Of a stretch of DNA of 64,000 nucleotides, positions 35,901-44,393 are shown piece by piece. A model generated the notes under the pieces. That model saw only the letters and a program-made list of their open reading frames with translations. It ran no database searches and had not been told where the DNA came from. The position numbers were made by a program, and so were the translations under genes. How positions within the stretch are numbered: the stretch's first letter is position 1; the number at the start of each line of letters is the position of its first letter. The DNA is from Ceratopteris richardii (lineage: Eukaryota > Streptophyta > Polypodiopsida > Polypodiales > Pteridaceae): NCBI GenBank assembly GCA_020310875.1, contig CM035413.1:162792806-162856805 (forward strand), in the 5' to 3' direction.

Positions 35901-36279
35901 CAGTTACTATGTAGATGTGACCCATTTTGTCAATGTAAGCACCTCCCTCGTATTTGACAGCTGGTCCTGGTATGATGGCGACATTTTGGGCAGTTGCCAT
36001 CCTGGCGACATACCTGTTTAAGCCATCCAGGTAGATTGGAATCTCCTGGGCATTAGTGGACACATATTGTAAGGAGGTACGGTAGTCTCGTTCAACAGTA
36101 GTCATGAAGTTTCCTGTTGGTGTAGGTCCTTGCATGTCTTCTGAAGCCATAAGTAACTCCTCCTCCGAGTCACTGGAAGTTTCTAAGTAGACTGAGTGAT
36201 GACTAGCCTGGGCTGTACTTCCTACTGAGGATATGACACTCCTTCTACTACCTAGAACTCTTCCTGATCTCAAGTTCAT
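26938..36279 (-). CDS. Gag-Pol polyprotein of N, single frame of 3113 codons
   Basis: One open frame carries the full structural and enzymatic set. Approximate residues: N-terminal domain 60-250; capsid-like core 345-460; CCHC knuckles near 563, 776 and 805; first retropepsin 1230-1340 (DTGAGVGIA near 1243); RT 1665-1900 with YVDDL near 1806; RNase H from about 1950 (HVDASNYAIGC). Integrase has two H2C2 modules (2155-2205 and 2283-2330) and a DDE core (GIDFIGP near 2353, SDRGTHF near 2417, NGQAESSNK near 2449). A second retropepsin-like domain with DSGAG near 2728 and ILGQDW near 2797 follows, then a Lys/Gln/Thr-rich tail. There is no gag-pol frame change, so product ratio must be set otherwise. 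The ATG at 36279 follows the leader array and gives MNLRSGR. Confidence 0.93.
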   Translation of the reverse strand: MNLRSGRVLGSRRSVISSVGSTAQASHHSVYLETSSDSEEELLMASEDMQGPTPTGNFMTTVERDYRTSLQYVSTNAQEIPIYLDGLNRYVARMATAQNVAIIPGPAVKYEGGAYIDKMGHIYIVTEFSERINERGELMDPDNSEELVTTPRGRSQVSRVLRGDLIPQDDYLLEVYMIHGADLLLQTDVPVQGIGESPMTFYELKDPDDETRLTYLDKNQRRYWPVGVLDRARLRYMGTPVFPQREQATTSQNPFGNQQETEHTTSGQTSQRSVPNRTHVQFATPGVHTHNQTHIGLGNHFRPPIRPRPPVGGQPGMPPLRPAAPVFPVMPRPPEPMRRLRPIQVAKCMRNHYDGLGEPYDHIAEFKQVLRAEQVEDFFVQYESFGLTLTGTALTWFQPLDPNQFGNMEQFFQEFIGEFTRRGIKHNSASLIHSFKQNPNETVKTAVRRFNQYVDRCPMAERPTQQKMISLFLDGLSNGTLRTLVYVKRLQTLSECLQECIDLEDNLAEDLKGTTDLTKSEDSRSTVTSNSSNVEELAELLAKKLGVQGQRAYQHPTQRVPMLRRCNLCGGEHPTYLCARGRVGAQPTYPYNRQQQPGTSSYCHIEQKYTNHTTENCPFNRQSRPVNPPQYRPYGYPPRELGREMPRYNPYPVGAPRQYEQASYPPPQPVLGPQLSQPQQVVPVKYTQPEENLERAIIPASIATNVESTNQGYEPPPGEYYPYEANMMEYEPAYDSAYYGYEGFDQTYGVETATLMYTMPKTQQPLRPPIRPPVQRGPCYRCGGDHFIRECPRPYNPPPPKIWEGYCSDCGKEHLFRDCPKNPTKTQGTAPINVIEVLEESGSDKEYTVPLKAITRAQAKQQKEKQPEEEPENNTTVESNIQVVEDSENSCENSQNTKVQKWKERREKLKEKWAKNKRQDSKKQTKGSRRHNEQKTHKEIPETPPISSEEKKPGSILADPKPEDLDMWLKAYQARIKMGPNLEQHERLYPQGEVEKERLAICKKLIEVAQATLEKTIPMLPETRIAQELYEECVQPKDKEPSREDDQNERMKSQEEQVSIIPDLEEDWSKDLWRRIREEQWKKDGISPPPFEEIVGEDSHHDHNLEEAYEEVSRFDKGREETMSISTLPNYMGEYERESIIVRAPTVHGKEKGNSEESSHNLTELKKTKVQCKLTVEELLQLRPHLWRQLANQIEPPAEKGEMKGKEKENHSTIQVPVDKVGEFSEGDEGNTCLPVTYNGYITKAILDTGAGVGIATKEIWEKWGKPALRPTRMKLQLADGHVEKPLGILEGIRLTTCGVEFEHTLAICKFEKANNYEMILGRPFMRQMRVVQDWGKDSLYLQHQGNTTKINLHTFAYRDVPPLQWNPVHKEEDDLSIHSAGSSDQSWMHEDAQLWMCKEAKKEECKKQMWPIGHPNYRSIEDSDYMPQIFSDELFEPHGWMEILATLDVCVNEEVLTMNDCIDEEGYDVNLYMVVLQEVEAGEIVEEEWKEEYESIEMEQEFDSEEQYLEIMQKESKERPTKVLAIDTIPRIHEHREDTSKVEPEPDHFEVPEHFKRYEVEERKIATQMPKREARDGEAYDNKEQTKKIIVTVEEGEERCTYIGKDVSEEEEEELIHLIREYRDVFAWTYKDLKGVEPSICAHRIPMTADAKPSKQHPYTYNEVYAAKIKEEIDKLLAAGFIYEIEHTEWVSPLVVVPKKNGKLRVCINLKKVNAATIRDSFPLPITDHLLERVAGKEVYSFLDGFSGYNQVAIATEDQHKTAFATEWGIYAIRVMPFGLTNAPATFQRLMCHVFKEFLRKSMEVYVDDLCTYSNQRPDHIPELRKIFNKCRQYRVCLNPEKCVFMVRQGKILGHIVLRNGISTDEDKIKVILDLPRPKNVKEVQAFMGHCGYYRRFIHMYAVIAKPLYGLLTQFTWTDECEKAFNELKKRLSTAPILKSPNWNKPFHIHVDASNYAIGCILAQPADEGKLDHPIAYASRQLNQAERNYTTTEREGLGMVYAVKKFRHYLLANKFKFFIDHQALLYLVNKPCNTGRLVRWFLLLMEFDFEVVVKKGNTHVRADHLSRLKHGEPPSGVPDDLPDAYLFNLEVCPKWAEKLTPILTHGPQHPINRNSKKEILQSRNLHIVAGSMYYKEPNGILLRCVEEDEQKQLINHAHVNKWKTHQGMHGTIRELKRLGVYWPDMSKDVHEHVSNCVECKEISSEDHVSLPFSTIAPNWSKSLVQFLKTKEHEIGASLARKRSLEEISKDYVIMGKQLFRRGKDNQLRLCVHEGEYLPILEMAHAGAAGGHFSADRTVKMILFAGLWWPTLHMDAETYVRSCETCQRAKYPIRRDDMPLRPMVCARAFTKWGIDFIGPINPPAKGSHAEYIIVATDYLTKWVEAKATRKNDAQTTAKFLFEHIFTRFGLPIEIVSDRGTHFLNEVIESLMNEFLVIHKKSAPYHPQANGQAESSNKVLCTVLTKIVNNGRSDWDKQLHHAIWAFRVAYKTAIGTTPFNLVYGQNAILPIDFLVPTLKVAQQNEWNGHELSQQLYQIEKLHETRLQAVAGIYAAKRRQKAYYDSHIKDKGLKEGDLVLVYTLKQHAKKLQKRGYGPLIINRISTSGAVNLATLDGDILPNYISGCRVKRFMEPLIDEMLARLLGAQNRKTEEERIREEARQEALERIRKRKEWIRQRDERYIHGEEPIPMANYQVKKGDATGICKTQPYLNLGIGQTEYKLIDALIDSGAGLSCMRRRIANELQLELNPTKAKLIGIGGHILDCIGTTNVSLHIGNSSMEQRVLVCEDNDLMEDFILGQDWIIETEACIHLAQGYISATIGHKEVFSLLEEKPCNRAMSIQRSEEVQEATKDSSDCAQPSESKCIETETLIIPTSPVASKLPEVNEDQPTIEETLSPEQAQSTQSSHYWKLTSRYSNRPPSKYMWVRKEQVQSQKLSTSALKKETDITKSATKNCKRREPVQVWIAKPLLEAQRSRHQIWIPKKVIQAAKQNVKTKEETPQQTRQKSTTQVNHQRGSPRKAKFNRTRDKTNGTRAAARIEKTQRPLSVFSKWIWKPRLPQGARDRGDKAPDCTHVVSDAPKVCMIGPHYKAKHSAQDVHYQISGARSPSEIRS

Positions 36280-37725
36280 TCACTCTCTGAGGCCTCTCTT
36301 TATGCTGCTTAGATTTACTTGGGACAGCTCTACCAATGATTCAGTTTGCCTGTCAAAAGAAGGGTTCAATTCTGGACGATACCACACTTGGCGATACTGC
36401 TCTCGGCGATACGATACCAGAGCTCCAAACGATACGATACCAGACACCCAAACGATACGATATCAGTCTGGTGTCGCGATACTGTCCAGATTAACAGACG
36501 ATACGATACCAGATATAGTGTCGCGATACTCCACTGGGGAACACCACGATACGATACCGGCAAAGTAGACGTTACGGTACTAGGGATTTGAGGCGATACG
36601 ATCTCAATGTGGTGTCGCGATACGATCCTTGACAGTAAACGTTACGATACCGCCGCAGTAAGTGCGATCGCGATACTACTCTTGGCGATACGATACCACT
36701 ATGGTGTCGCGATACTCAGACGAGCGATCAGACGATACGACACTTGTGAGGGCACGATCGCGATACTATCGTAGTGTCGCGATACCAGGGTAGTGTCGCG
36801 ATACCACTGTATCAAACGATACGATACCACTCGGTAAAGTGAGGTCGCGATACTAGAAACTTAGGCGATACGACACCACAATGGTGTCGTGACACCAAGT
36901 ATTAGTATCGGACGATACGATACCAGAGATCGAGTGCGATCGCGATACCAACTCAGTGTCGCGATACCGCAATGGTGTCGCGATACCACGGTAGGTATCC
37001 CGCGATACGACACTGATGGCGAGTGTCGCGATACAAGGGAATTTTGGTATCGCGATACCAAAACTCGACCGATCGCGATACTCAAGCCAAAAGTAAGGTT
37101 TTTCTCAAACTTTTTTTACCCCCTTACTCTCCTCACTCACCTCTTCCTTCCTAGTCCTCTGTATCACACAGTAAGATGAAAAAGATATCAGTTTTCCCTC
37201 CCCGCGATACTACGCAGATTCTTAATCACTTGTTTGATCATTTTTACAGTGTTTTTGACAGATGATTTGAGAGAATGTTTACCTTGGTATTGTCTTGATT
37301 GCAATGTGAGCTCAAAACCTAGCTCTTACTGCCTGAATGCCACGATACCAAGTCCACGATACTGGTCGCTGCTCGCAAACGATACCAGAACACTGTGAAG
37401 TGTCAAATGAGCCAAATTTTTTGGTTTTTATACTTTTTTGACTGAACTTAAAAATTTTTTGGGATTTTTGATGATTTTTCGAGAATTTTGACCCACTCCT
37501 ACTCCTCTTTTCCTCACTCTTCCTCTCCTTCTAACCTAACCCTAACTCCTCCTTCTCTTCCCCCCTCCTACACTTAAACCTAAAACTTATCACACACACC
37601 TCAAGGATGAGAAGTGACAAGTGCTGCAAAGGAATACTACTCGTCAATGGACAAATTCACCTCTACAAGTACGATTCGATCACACTTGCTCTCTAACTAT
37701 CACGAAGGCACCTTGGTAGAGTGCT
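36280..37725 (-). other. Leader of N
   Basis: About 1.45 kb between the primer site and gag, without a long frame. The part next to gag (36360-37085) is the GATAC/TCGCGA repeat array. The part next to the primer site (37090-37725) is pyrimidine-rich on the plus strand and has a few isolated array units near 37200 and 37340-37385. Confidence 0.85.
36360..37085 (-). repeat. GGTATCGTATCG / TCGCGA repeat array in the N leader
   Basis: More than twenty irregularly spaced units built from two short words. On the element strand these are GGTATCGTATCG and GTATCGCGACACC, with variants such as GTATCGCGATCGC and one perfect GGTATCGCGATACC palindrome near 37046. Spacing varies from about 15 to 50 bp and spacers are not conserved, so it is not a simple satellite. 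CpG content is strikingly higher than in the surroundings. A shorter array of the same words lies in the leader of O. Confidence 0.92.
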
Positions 37726-37743
37726 TCCCCGGCAACGGCGCCA
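37726..37743 (-). promoter_or_regulatory. Primer binding site of N, tRNA-Asp
   Basis: On the element strand TGGCGCCGTTGCCGGGGA, six bases after the 5' LTR. It is complementary over 18 bases to the 3' end of plant tRNA-Asp(GUC) including CCA. This is the primer known for Athila-type and some other non-chromovirus gypsy elements. Confidence 0.93.
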
Positions 37744-37749
37744 AAAACG

Positions 37750-38649
37750 TGTGTACTTGAGCCGCAATGACTCAAGGACTTGTACCAATGAGACTATACC
37801 TCGATTGCCATACAAGTGCATATAGTGGAGTTCTTTTCACACATTTAATTATCAATCCTAAGGAGTGACTTACCAAGTGTATGAAGACATGTGCACACGT
37901 GATAGAAAATGAAGTGAGTTAGCTATTCAAGCATGAGAAAAGACTAATACTACCCGCACCTACTAAAAAAAACTGGAAGTGTTGCCGCAAGCCTCTTTTC
38001 AGCAGTTTTGGTTTTTTGAGGTTTTCTCCCAGCCCAGAACTCCGAACATAGGCAATAGGGTACTCGTTTCGAAGCTCTCGACGAGGCGAATCCAACGGTG
38101 GTGGTTTCACTCAATTCTGACCACTCTGCTGCAAGTTATGGCAGAAACAGTGAATTACGGGAACTACTAACACCCGCGTTTTTGCTTCTCCTAGCTTACG
38201 CAAGCACTACAGCCACTCAAAACAAGAGGGGAGGGGTAGACAACAGTCCTACACCTGCATTTCAAGCATCACACACACATACATGAGCAAAATGAAGATC
38301 AAAATCAGCATGAAAGAGGCAAACTCGAAATTTCAGAAGTGCTCTTCTTCACAATGACAAGAGGTCCTTTACAATGAGTCACTTTTGACTTATATACTAG
38401 TGCCCTAAGTTTGGTCCTTTCACACAAGAGACCGGCACTTTATTCTCTAAAAGACTAATTTCCTACTATTGTACATGGGTATATCACTAATCTTTTGTGG
38501 GGATGCATCTAGAGGACTCCTCTAGTGCATTTACAACGGAAAAAAATATATACAAGAATGGTTATGATACAGAAGTTGTGTGTCCAAATCGGAAAAATTT
38601 TGGGGCCCGTCTTTTTTCTCTGCTTTGTGCGCTCTTTAGCTCTGCAACA
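37750..38649 (-). mobile_element. 5' LTR of N
   Basis: 900 bp, with TG...CA on the element strand, followed by the primer site on the inner side and by CACCC on the outer side. It drives transcription leftward across the element. Confidence 0.97.
38388..38397 (-). promoter_or_regulatory. TATA box in the 5' LTR of N
   Basis: On the element strand AGTATATAAGTC, about 250 bp into the LTR, in a position suited to a core promoter. It is also present unchanged in the other LTR. Inferred from sequence only. Confidence 0.5.
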
Positions 38650-38654
38650 CACCC
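38650..38654. repeat. Target-site duplication CACCC, right of N
   Basis: CACCC directly after the TGCAACA edge of the right LTR, matching 21673-21677. Confidence 0.95.
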
Positions 38655-40250
38655 CTACAATGGAATTCTATCCACAAGGAGCAAAAAGATTCAATCTCTG
38701 CGCATTCTAAAAGTTCATCCAATACATCCTGGATGCATGAAGATACTCATTTGTGGATGTGCAAGGTCGCAAAGGAAGAGAAAAAATGCTTAAAGGCCAG
38801 AGAAAAAGGAACTTCTCCAGGAGATAGACCAGTTAAAGACCTAGCCTATACACCGATGATCTTTCCAGATGAGGAATTTGAGCCTCATGGTTGGGCAGAA
38901 ATCTTAGCTACCATGGACATTGCAGTTAATGAAGAAAAATGGACACCTCATTGTGATGAGGAGGGTTATGATATTTCAGTGTTCATGTGTCAGCCCTTGC
39001 TAGAAGAATGTGACCCTAGTGACTTCATAGAAGAAGAAGAGAATGAAGACGATCTAGAGTCCATTGTAATGGATAGTTGCTTTGACTCAGAGAAGCACTA
39101 TCTAGAAGATATAGGAGTATTTACCCAAAATAAAGAAGAACCTCTCACAAGCATTAAAACTGGCAGTTCAAAGGATGAAAGTGAAGGAGGACAAAAGAAA
39201 AAAAAGAGAAAAGCTATGAAACAAGAAGAGGAGGAATCATTGTTCGAAGTACCAAAAAATTTCAAGAAATATGAAGTTGAGGACCGAAAAATTTTGGTAC
39301 GAATGCCTAAGAGAGAGGCCACAACAGGAGAAGCATATGATAACAAAGAAAAGACCAAAAAAATCGTAGTCACGATTGAAGAGAATGAAGAGAGATGTAC
39401 GTACATAGGAGATGACCTAACTAAAGAAGAGGAAGTAGAGCTAGTAGCCTTGTTAAGGGAATATAGGGACGTGTTTGCATGGCACTATAAAGACTTGAAG
39501 GGAGTAGATCCAAAAATTTGCTCTCATGCGATCCCCATGACCACTGATGCCAAGCCCACCAAACAGAAGCCCTACACATATAATGACACCTATGCAGCTA
39601 AAACAAAAGAGGAAATTAACAGATTGGTTGAATCCGGATTCATCTATGAGGTTGAGCATACTGAATGGGTGTCCCCCATTGTAGTGGTGCCAAAGAAGAA
39701 TAAGAAGTTACGTGTGTCTATTAACCTTAAAAAAGTTAATGCTGCCACGGTAAGAGATAGTTATCCACTTCCAATCACTGATCATTTATTGGAGCATGTT
39801 GCAGGCAAGGAAGTGTATAGTTTCCTTGATGGATTCTCGGGCTACAACCAAGTAGCCATTGCCCCAGAAGATCAACATAAAATGGCCTTTGCCACAGAGT
39901 GCAGAGTCTTTGCATTTCGTGTGATGCCATTTGGGCTCACCAATGCACCTGCAACATTTCAAAGGCTCATATGTCATGTCTTCAAAGAGTTCTTGCGAAA
40001 GAGCTTAGAAGTATATGTGGATGATTTATGTGCTCATTCCCAAGAAAGGAGATGTCACATCCCTGAGCTCCGACAGATCTTCAACAAGTGTCGAGACTAC
40101 CGAGTGTGTCTGAACCCAGAGAAGTGTGTGTTCATGGTACGTCAAGGTAAAATCTTAGGTCATATTGTTTCTAAGAACGGAATATCAATAGATTAGGACA
40201 AAGTAAAAGCCATAGCGGAGTTGTCAAGGCCAAGGAATGTTAAAGAGGTA
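38655..40250 (+). pseudogene. Linker and RT region of gypsy O
   Basis: Continues gypsy O after the nested N. An acidic/basic linker (HEDTHLWMCKVAKEE, FEPHGWAEILATMD, then KKKKRKAMKQEEEE) leads to RT blocks: TEWVSPIVVVPKK, VNAATVRDSYPLPITDHLLE, FLDGFSGYNQVAIAPEDQHK, MPFGLTNAPATFQRL and YVDDL near 40015. It stops at about 40250 at the junction with copia Y. Fossil copy. Confidence 0.9.
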
Positions 40251-42383
40251 CTTGACCATTGAATGCTTGGTGCCATCACCTGTTTGTACTTGATGCTTTC
40301 CCTTAGGTTCCTCAAGGTCAGAGAGAAGAGATACATTGCTTGACCATTGAATGCTTGGTGCCATCACCTGTTTGTACCTTGACCATTGAATGCTTGGTGC
40401 CATCACCTGTTTGTACCTTGACCATTGAATGCTTGGTGCGATCACTTGTTTGTAACATTTCCTACCTTGACCATTGAATGCTTGGTGCCATCACCTGTTT
40501 GTACTTGATGCTTTCCCTTAGGTTCGTCAAGGTCAGAGAGAAGAGATACATTGCTTGTCACATGGTTTGAACATCCTGAGTCAATGTAGAAGAGATGGTC
40601 ATCATTCGTACCTTGCTTTGAAGTCATATTCATAATAGAAGGGAATCTTGTTGTTCCTCTATATAATTGTTGTAGTCTTAGTTTGATTTGTAGCCTCCTT
40701 GGTAGTTGTTATTGTAATTATTGTTGTAGTTGTTATTGTAGCCTTGATGATGGTTGAATCTTCCTCTTGATTGTGTGTAGCCACCTCTTTGGAAACCTCT
40801 ATGTCTCTGATCCTTGAAATTCCTGTAACACTAATCTATAGTGTGATTTGATAAACCACAAATATTACATGGGGAATAGTTGAAAGTTCTCCCCCTACCT
40901 TACTTACCTCCTCTGCCCCTACCTCTTGAGTTTCTACCTCTTCTTGCATAGCTAGCTTGGGAGGTTGTACCTTCATCCTCAATCTTTTTGCTTTTTCCTT
41001 TCTCTTTAGACTTGCTTTTATCAGTATATAGAGCAGAAGAGTTATTACCTCTTGATGAACCTCCATTTTTGTTGAGCTTGGCTTCATGGGTAAAAAGTTG
41101 CCCCATGAGTGTAGTAAGTTCTGGAATCTGCATATCCATGTACAAGTCCATAGCAATTGTGAAGCTCTTCCATTTTTCATCTGCCTTGATACCATTGATT
41201 ACTTGTCTCACAATTTGCTCTTCTTCAATCTCCTCTCCTCTGCTTGCTAATTGGTCAGCCACATCCTTGACTTTGGTCACATACTCTTAGATGCCTTGCT
41301 TGGGTTGCTTTCTTTGAGTGGTAAACTCAATCCACAATTGGTTCTTCCTAGCCCTTGTGTTGGAAGAAAAATATGATGAAAATGTATCCCAAGTCTCTTG
41401 GGATGTCTTAAAGTTTCCTAATGTGTGGAAGAAGAAAGTCAGAGATAGAGTTGATTAAATATGACCTTGTGAATGCATCTTGGCACACCATGAATTGAGT
41501 CTTTCATGCTCCTCTCTTGTAGGTTGTCCTTTGCTTCTGAAAATGGGCATCTCCTCATCTCCTAAGATGTATCCATAGAGACTCATCCTTGCAAGTATGT
41601 ATTCATCCTCAAGGACCATGCTTGGTAGTGACTCCAAGTAGAATAACTTAAAATTATTGACTATACACATAGCAATCAATTTAGCAAGTGTAGCATTACC
41701 CCTGATTTTTTAGGATCTTTGCAGAGAATGACCAATGACCACTTTGAGGCGTGTTTCTCCCAATCCACAAAAAGGAATGTCTTCAAAATTTGTTAGCATG
41801 TAATAGAATTAGTGTTGAATCGAACAAGCCATAGGAAATTGAATTTGATAGAGTAATAACTGAGATATGAGCAAAACAAGGACACTATTTTGAGTGATAA
41901 TGACAGAGAGACCAATATATATACTTAATGATGTATATGTATTATGAACCATGAATTTACAACATCATTGGCAAAGGAATAATGCCAAAGGATTGTGAGG
42001 GGAGTAAGCAATGAAGTGTGCTATTCAACTTCTACTAATGATCAAATGATTTGCTCTCTAAGCGAGTGTAATGGCCGCGAGATTTCAAGGAGTTTTTATA
42101 GATGCTATCTTCAAATTTGAATTTGAATTCAAATTTGGCTCTCTCTCTAGAAAAGTGATCCCTTAATCTAGGAGATATTGTCTCCAAATGAAGTCTTAAC
42201 TTTTCATTCTATCTGACTCCATGAGTTTAGTGGATTTACAAGAATCTTTCAAGTAAATTTCCTTTTACAAATGGTTAAAGATAAAAAAAACCATAGGCAA
42301 TGGTTCTCATGGGTCTTCAATCATTTGCACATAAAGTCTTCTCATGCCTAGCCAAGTGTGTAGGCTTGGCACTTGCACCAACA
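40251..42383 (-). mobile_element. Copia Y, 5' part
   Basis: Minus-strand copia element. It has an LTR segment (about 41650-42383, starting TGTTGGTGCAAG on the element strand). Gag follows (SLYGYILGDEEMPIFRS near 41580, VRQVINGIKADEKW near 41200, then an Arg/Gly-rich end and a CNICGL-type knuckle region). The protease start is near 40580 (FYIDSGCSNHVTSN). It ends at 40251 against gypsy O. Its 3' part is at 59705-62664 on the other strand. Fossil with several breaks. Confidence 0.87.
40252..40554 (-). repeat. Tandem array of a 39-bp copia protease segment
   Basis: Five copies of TTGACCATTGAATGCTTGG plus following bases start at 40252, 40340, 40379, 40418 and 40467 (spacings 88, 39, 39, 49). 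The first and last copies also share a longer 88-bp unit. Single-copy relatives in copia X show this stretch once. The array sits exactly at the left edge of the inverted segment. Confidence 0.9.
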
Positions 42384-43354
42384 GACACTCTCCAACAACT
42401 ATGCTTGGTAGGTGTTAAACAGGTTTAAGAAACACCACTTCATCTCTGAAAATTATCCTCCATCTCCTCCAACAGTGGTATCAGAGTAACAACAAGCAAG
42501 ATGGGAGATGGATTTCCATCCTTCATTGACAAATTGGATAGAAACAACTAGTCAACATGGTCACTAAGGATGCAAGCCTACCTTCAAGGGAGAAGTCTAT
42601 ATGGATACATCTCAGGAGATGAAGAGATGCCAATATTCAGGAGCAACCATCAACCCACAAACGAAGAGCAAGAAAGGCTAACCACATGGTGTGCAAAGGA
42701 TGCTCTTGCCAGGTCCTATCTACTAAACTCAATATCTGATTTCCGATTACCTCACATTAGGAATCGCAAGATCTCCCAAGAGACTTGGGGAGTACTCGCA
42801 TCATATTTCTCATAAAAAACAAGAGCTAGGATGAATCAATTATGGATGGAATTTACAACTCTAAAGAAACAACCAAAACAAGATGTGGCTGATTATATAA
42901 CCAAGATGAAGGGCTGACTAGCTTGCAAGCATTGGAGAGGAGAGAGAAGAAGAACACATAGTATGGTAGATCATTAATGGTATCAAAGCTGATGATAAGT
43001 GGGAGTCCTTCACCACAACAATGGACCTTTATCTGGATATGCAAATACCTGATCTCAACACCTTGATGGGACAACTCTTCACCCATGAGAAAAAGCTCAA
43101 CAAGAATGGTGACAACTCTAGAGGTAACCAATCTTCTGCCCTTTAAGAATAAAAGTAGGGATAAAGGTAAAGGCAAGAAGAATGAAGAAGAGGCTAGTAC
43201 CTCTCAAGCTAACTACATAGGTAGAGGAAGAGGTGCTAGAGGAAGGGGTAGAGGAGGAAAGCAAGGCAAGGGGAGATCCTACAACACTCCACCTTGCAAC
43301 ATTTGTGGCCTTATCAACCACACCATAGAAGAATTCTTCAAGAACACAAGATAA
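42384..43354 (+). mobile_element. Copia V, LTR end, primer site and gag
   Basis: The last 91 bp of an X-type LTR (to CTCCTCCAACA at 42474) are followed by a primer site at 42476-42487 and a gag region from the ATG at 42501. Gag landmarks are QAYLQGRSLYGYISGDEEMPIFRS, LTTWCAKDALARSYLLNSISDF, DLNTLMGQLFTHEKKLNKNG, an RGRGARGRGRGGK stretch and a CNICGLINHTIEE knuckle near 43295-43335. The rest of its LTR is at 62665-63466, separated by copia Y and the inversion. Fossil with several breaks. Confidence 0.85.
42476..42487 (+). promoter_or_regulatory. Primer binding site of copia V, tRNA-iMet
   Basis: TGGTATCAGAGT one base after the LTR end, the standard copia primer site complementary to initiator tRNA-Met. 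Confidence 0.88.
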
Positions 43355-43826
43355 ATTTTCATTAGCATTGCCTTTCTAGATTGGGAGATATTCATACTTC
43401 TTTGCTCACTGGTCTGTTGACTATTGAACTGCATAAATGTCCAAGTGGTGTTGTGATTTGCTAAACATCTTTCTCTGTGTGTGGTCCATCATTGTTTATG
43501 AAATCTTTCATGTTTGATAGCTTACTAAGTTAATTAGAGCTCCCCAAAAGGAATTAAGCCAATTGCTATTGTGCTTAGAGAACTATTCAAAACACTGAAC
43601 ATGTGTAGGAATAATAGCAAGTCTCTTGATCTTGGATCAACTCCAACCTATCTAATTTGATCCATTGATTAGTGGATCATCTTCCAAGCAGCATACATGA
43701 TTATTTGTGATCATTAGCTAGCTAAATAGGCCCACTACACTCCCCAACAGCCATTCTTAGCATGTGTGAAGCACGATCTAGCAACACCACTTCATCTCTT
43801 GTGACTATTCACCATCTCCTCCAACA
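43355..43826 (+). mobile_element. 5' LTR of copia X, partial
   Basis: 472 bp matching the reverse complement of about 13128-13600 in the 3' LTR of X. It ends CTCCTCCAACA, followed by the primer site. The outer part of the LTR is not present; it abuts copia V gag. No host-like sequence lies between. Confidence 0.84.
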
Positions 43827-43827
43827 A

Positions 43828-43839
43828 TGGTATCAGAGT
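43828..43839 (+). promoter_or_regulatory. Primer binding site of copia X, tRNA-iMet
   Basis: TGGTATCAGAGT directly after the LTR of X; same site as in V and C2. Confidence 0.9.
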
Positions 43840-43849
43840 AAAAAGCAAG

Positions 43850-44393
43850 ATGGGAGATGGATTTCCATTTATTGACAAATTGGACAGAAATAACTACCCA
43901 ACATGGTCACTAAGGATGCAAGCCTACCTTCAAAGGAGAAGTCTATATGGATACATCTCAGGAGATGAAGGAATGCCAATCTTCAGGAGCAATCATCAAC
44001 CTACAAGGGAAGATCAAGAAAGGTTGACCACATGGTGTGCAAAGGATGCTCTTGCCAGGTCATATCTACTAAACTCAATCTCTGATTTCTTGTTACCACA
44101 TATTAGGAATTGCAAGACCTCCCAAGAGACTTTGGAAGTGTTGTCATCATATTTCTCCTCAAATACAAGAGCTAGGAAGAATCAATCATAGATGAAATTT
44201 ACAACTCTAAAGAAACAACCAAAGCAAGGAGTAGCTTATTATGTAACCAAGATGAAAGATATGGTTGACTAGATTGCAAGCATTGGAGAGGAGATAGGAT
44301 AATAACACATAGTAAGGCACATCATTAATGGAATCAAGGCTGATGATAAGTGGGAGTCCTTCACCACAACAATGGACCTCTACATGGATATGC
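43850..44393 (+). pseudogene. gag of copia X, first segment
   Basis: Starts MGDGFPFIDKLDRNNYPTW, the usual copia gag opening, and continues through QAYLQRRSLYGYISGDE, RLTTWCAKDALARSYLL and a TMDLYMDM stretch. Copia C2 is inserted at 44394 with a TATGC duplication, and gag resumes at 49398. Fossil. Confidence 0.86.

Larger units (their letters stand above)
21678..38649 (-). mobile_element. Ty3/gypsy element N, full-length and young
   Basis: A 16,972-bp element on the minus strand, inserted in gypsy O with a 5-bp duplication. All parts are present: 900-bp LTRs, tRNA-Asp primer site, repeat-rich leader, a 3113-codon gag-pol frame, two post-pol frames, a 3' untranslated stretch and a polypurine tract. 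The LTRs differ at about 6 of 900 sites (0.7%). Using 2r with r = 1.3e-8 per site per year this is about 0.25 million years. With the slower rates often used for gymnosperms (1-2e-9) it is about 1.7-3.3 million years. It looks whole or nearly so, with at most one or two breaks. No chromodomain is seen; it likely belongs to the non-chromovirus branch. Confidence 0.97.
16136..40250 (+). mobile_element. Old gypsy O, 5' part (contains nested element N)
   Basis: Plus-strand Ty3/gypsy element of the same lineage as A and N: 5' LTR, leader, gag, protease and RT. It is interrupted by element N at 21678-38649 (target duplication CACCC) and stops inside pol at about 40250 against copia Y. Its 3' part lies at 52450-59704 in the opposite orientation. 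The two LTRs differ at roughly 10% of sites by eye, so O is far older than N. Fossil with about ten breaks besides the nested insertion and the rearrangement. Confidence 0.88.

Noticed and set aside
36360-37085. Repeat-spacer pattern resembling a CRISPR array
   Set aside because: Words are short, spacing is irregular, and the array lies in the leader of a plant retrotransposon with a recognised primer site.
21678-38649. The two 900-bp direct repeats as a segmental duplication
   Set aside because: They have TG...CA ends, a primer site and polypurine tract on their inner sides and a 5-bp target duplicate, so they are LTRs.
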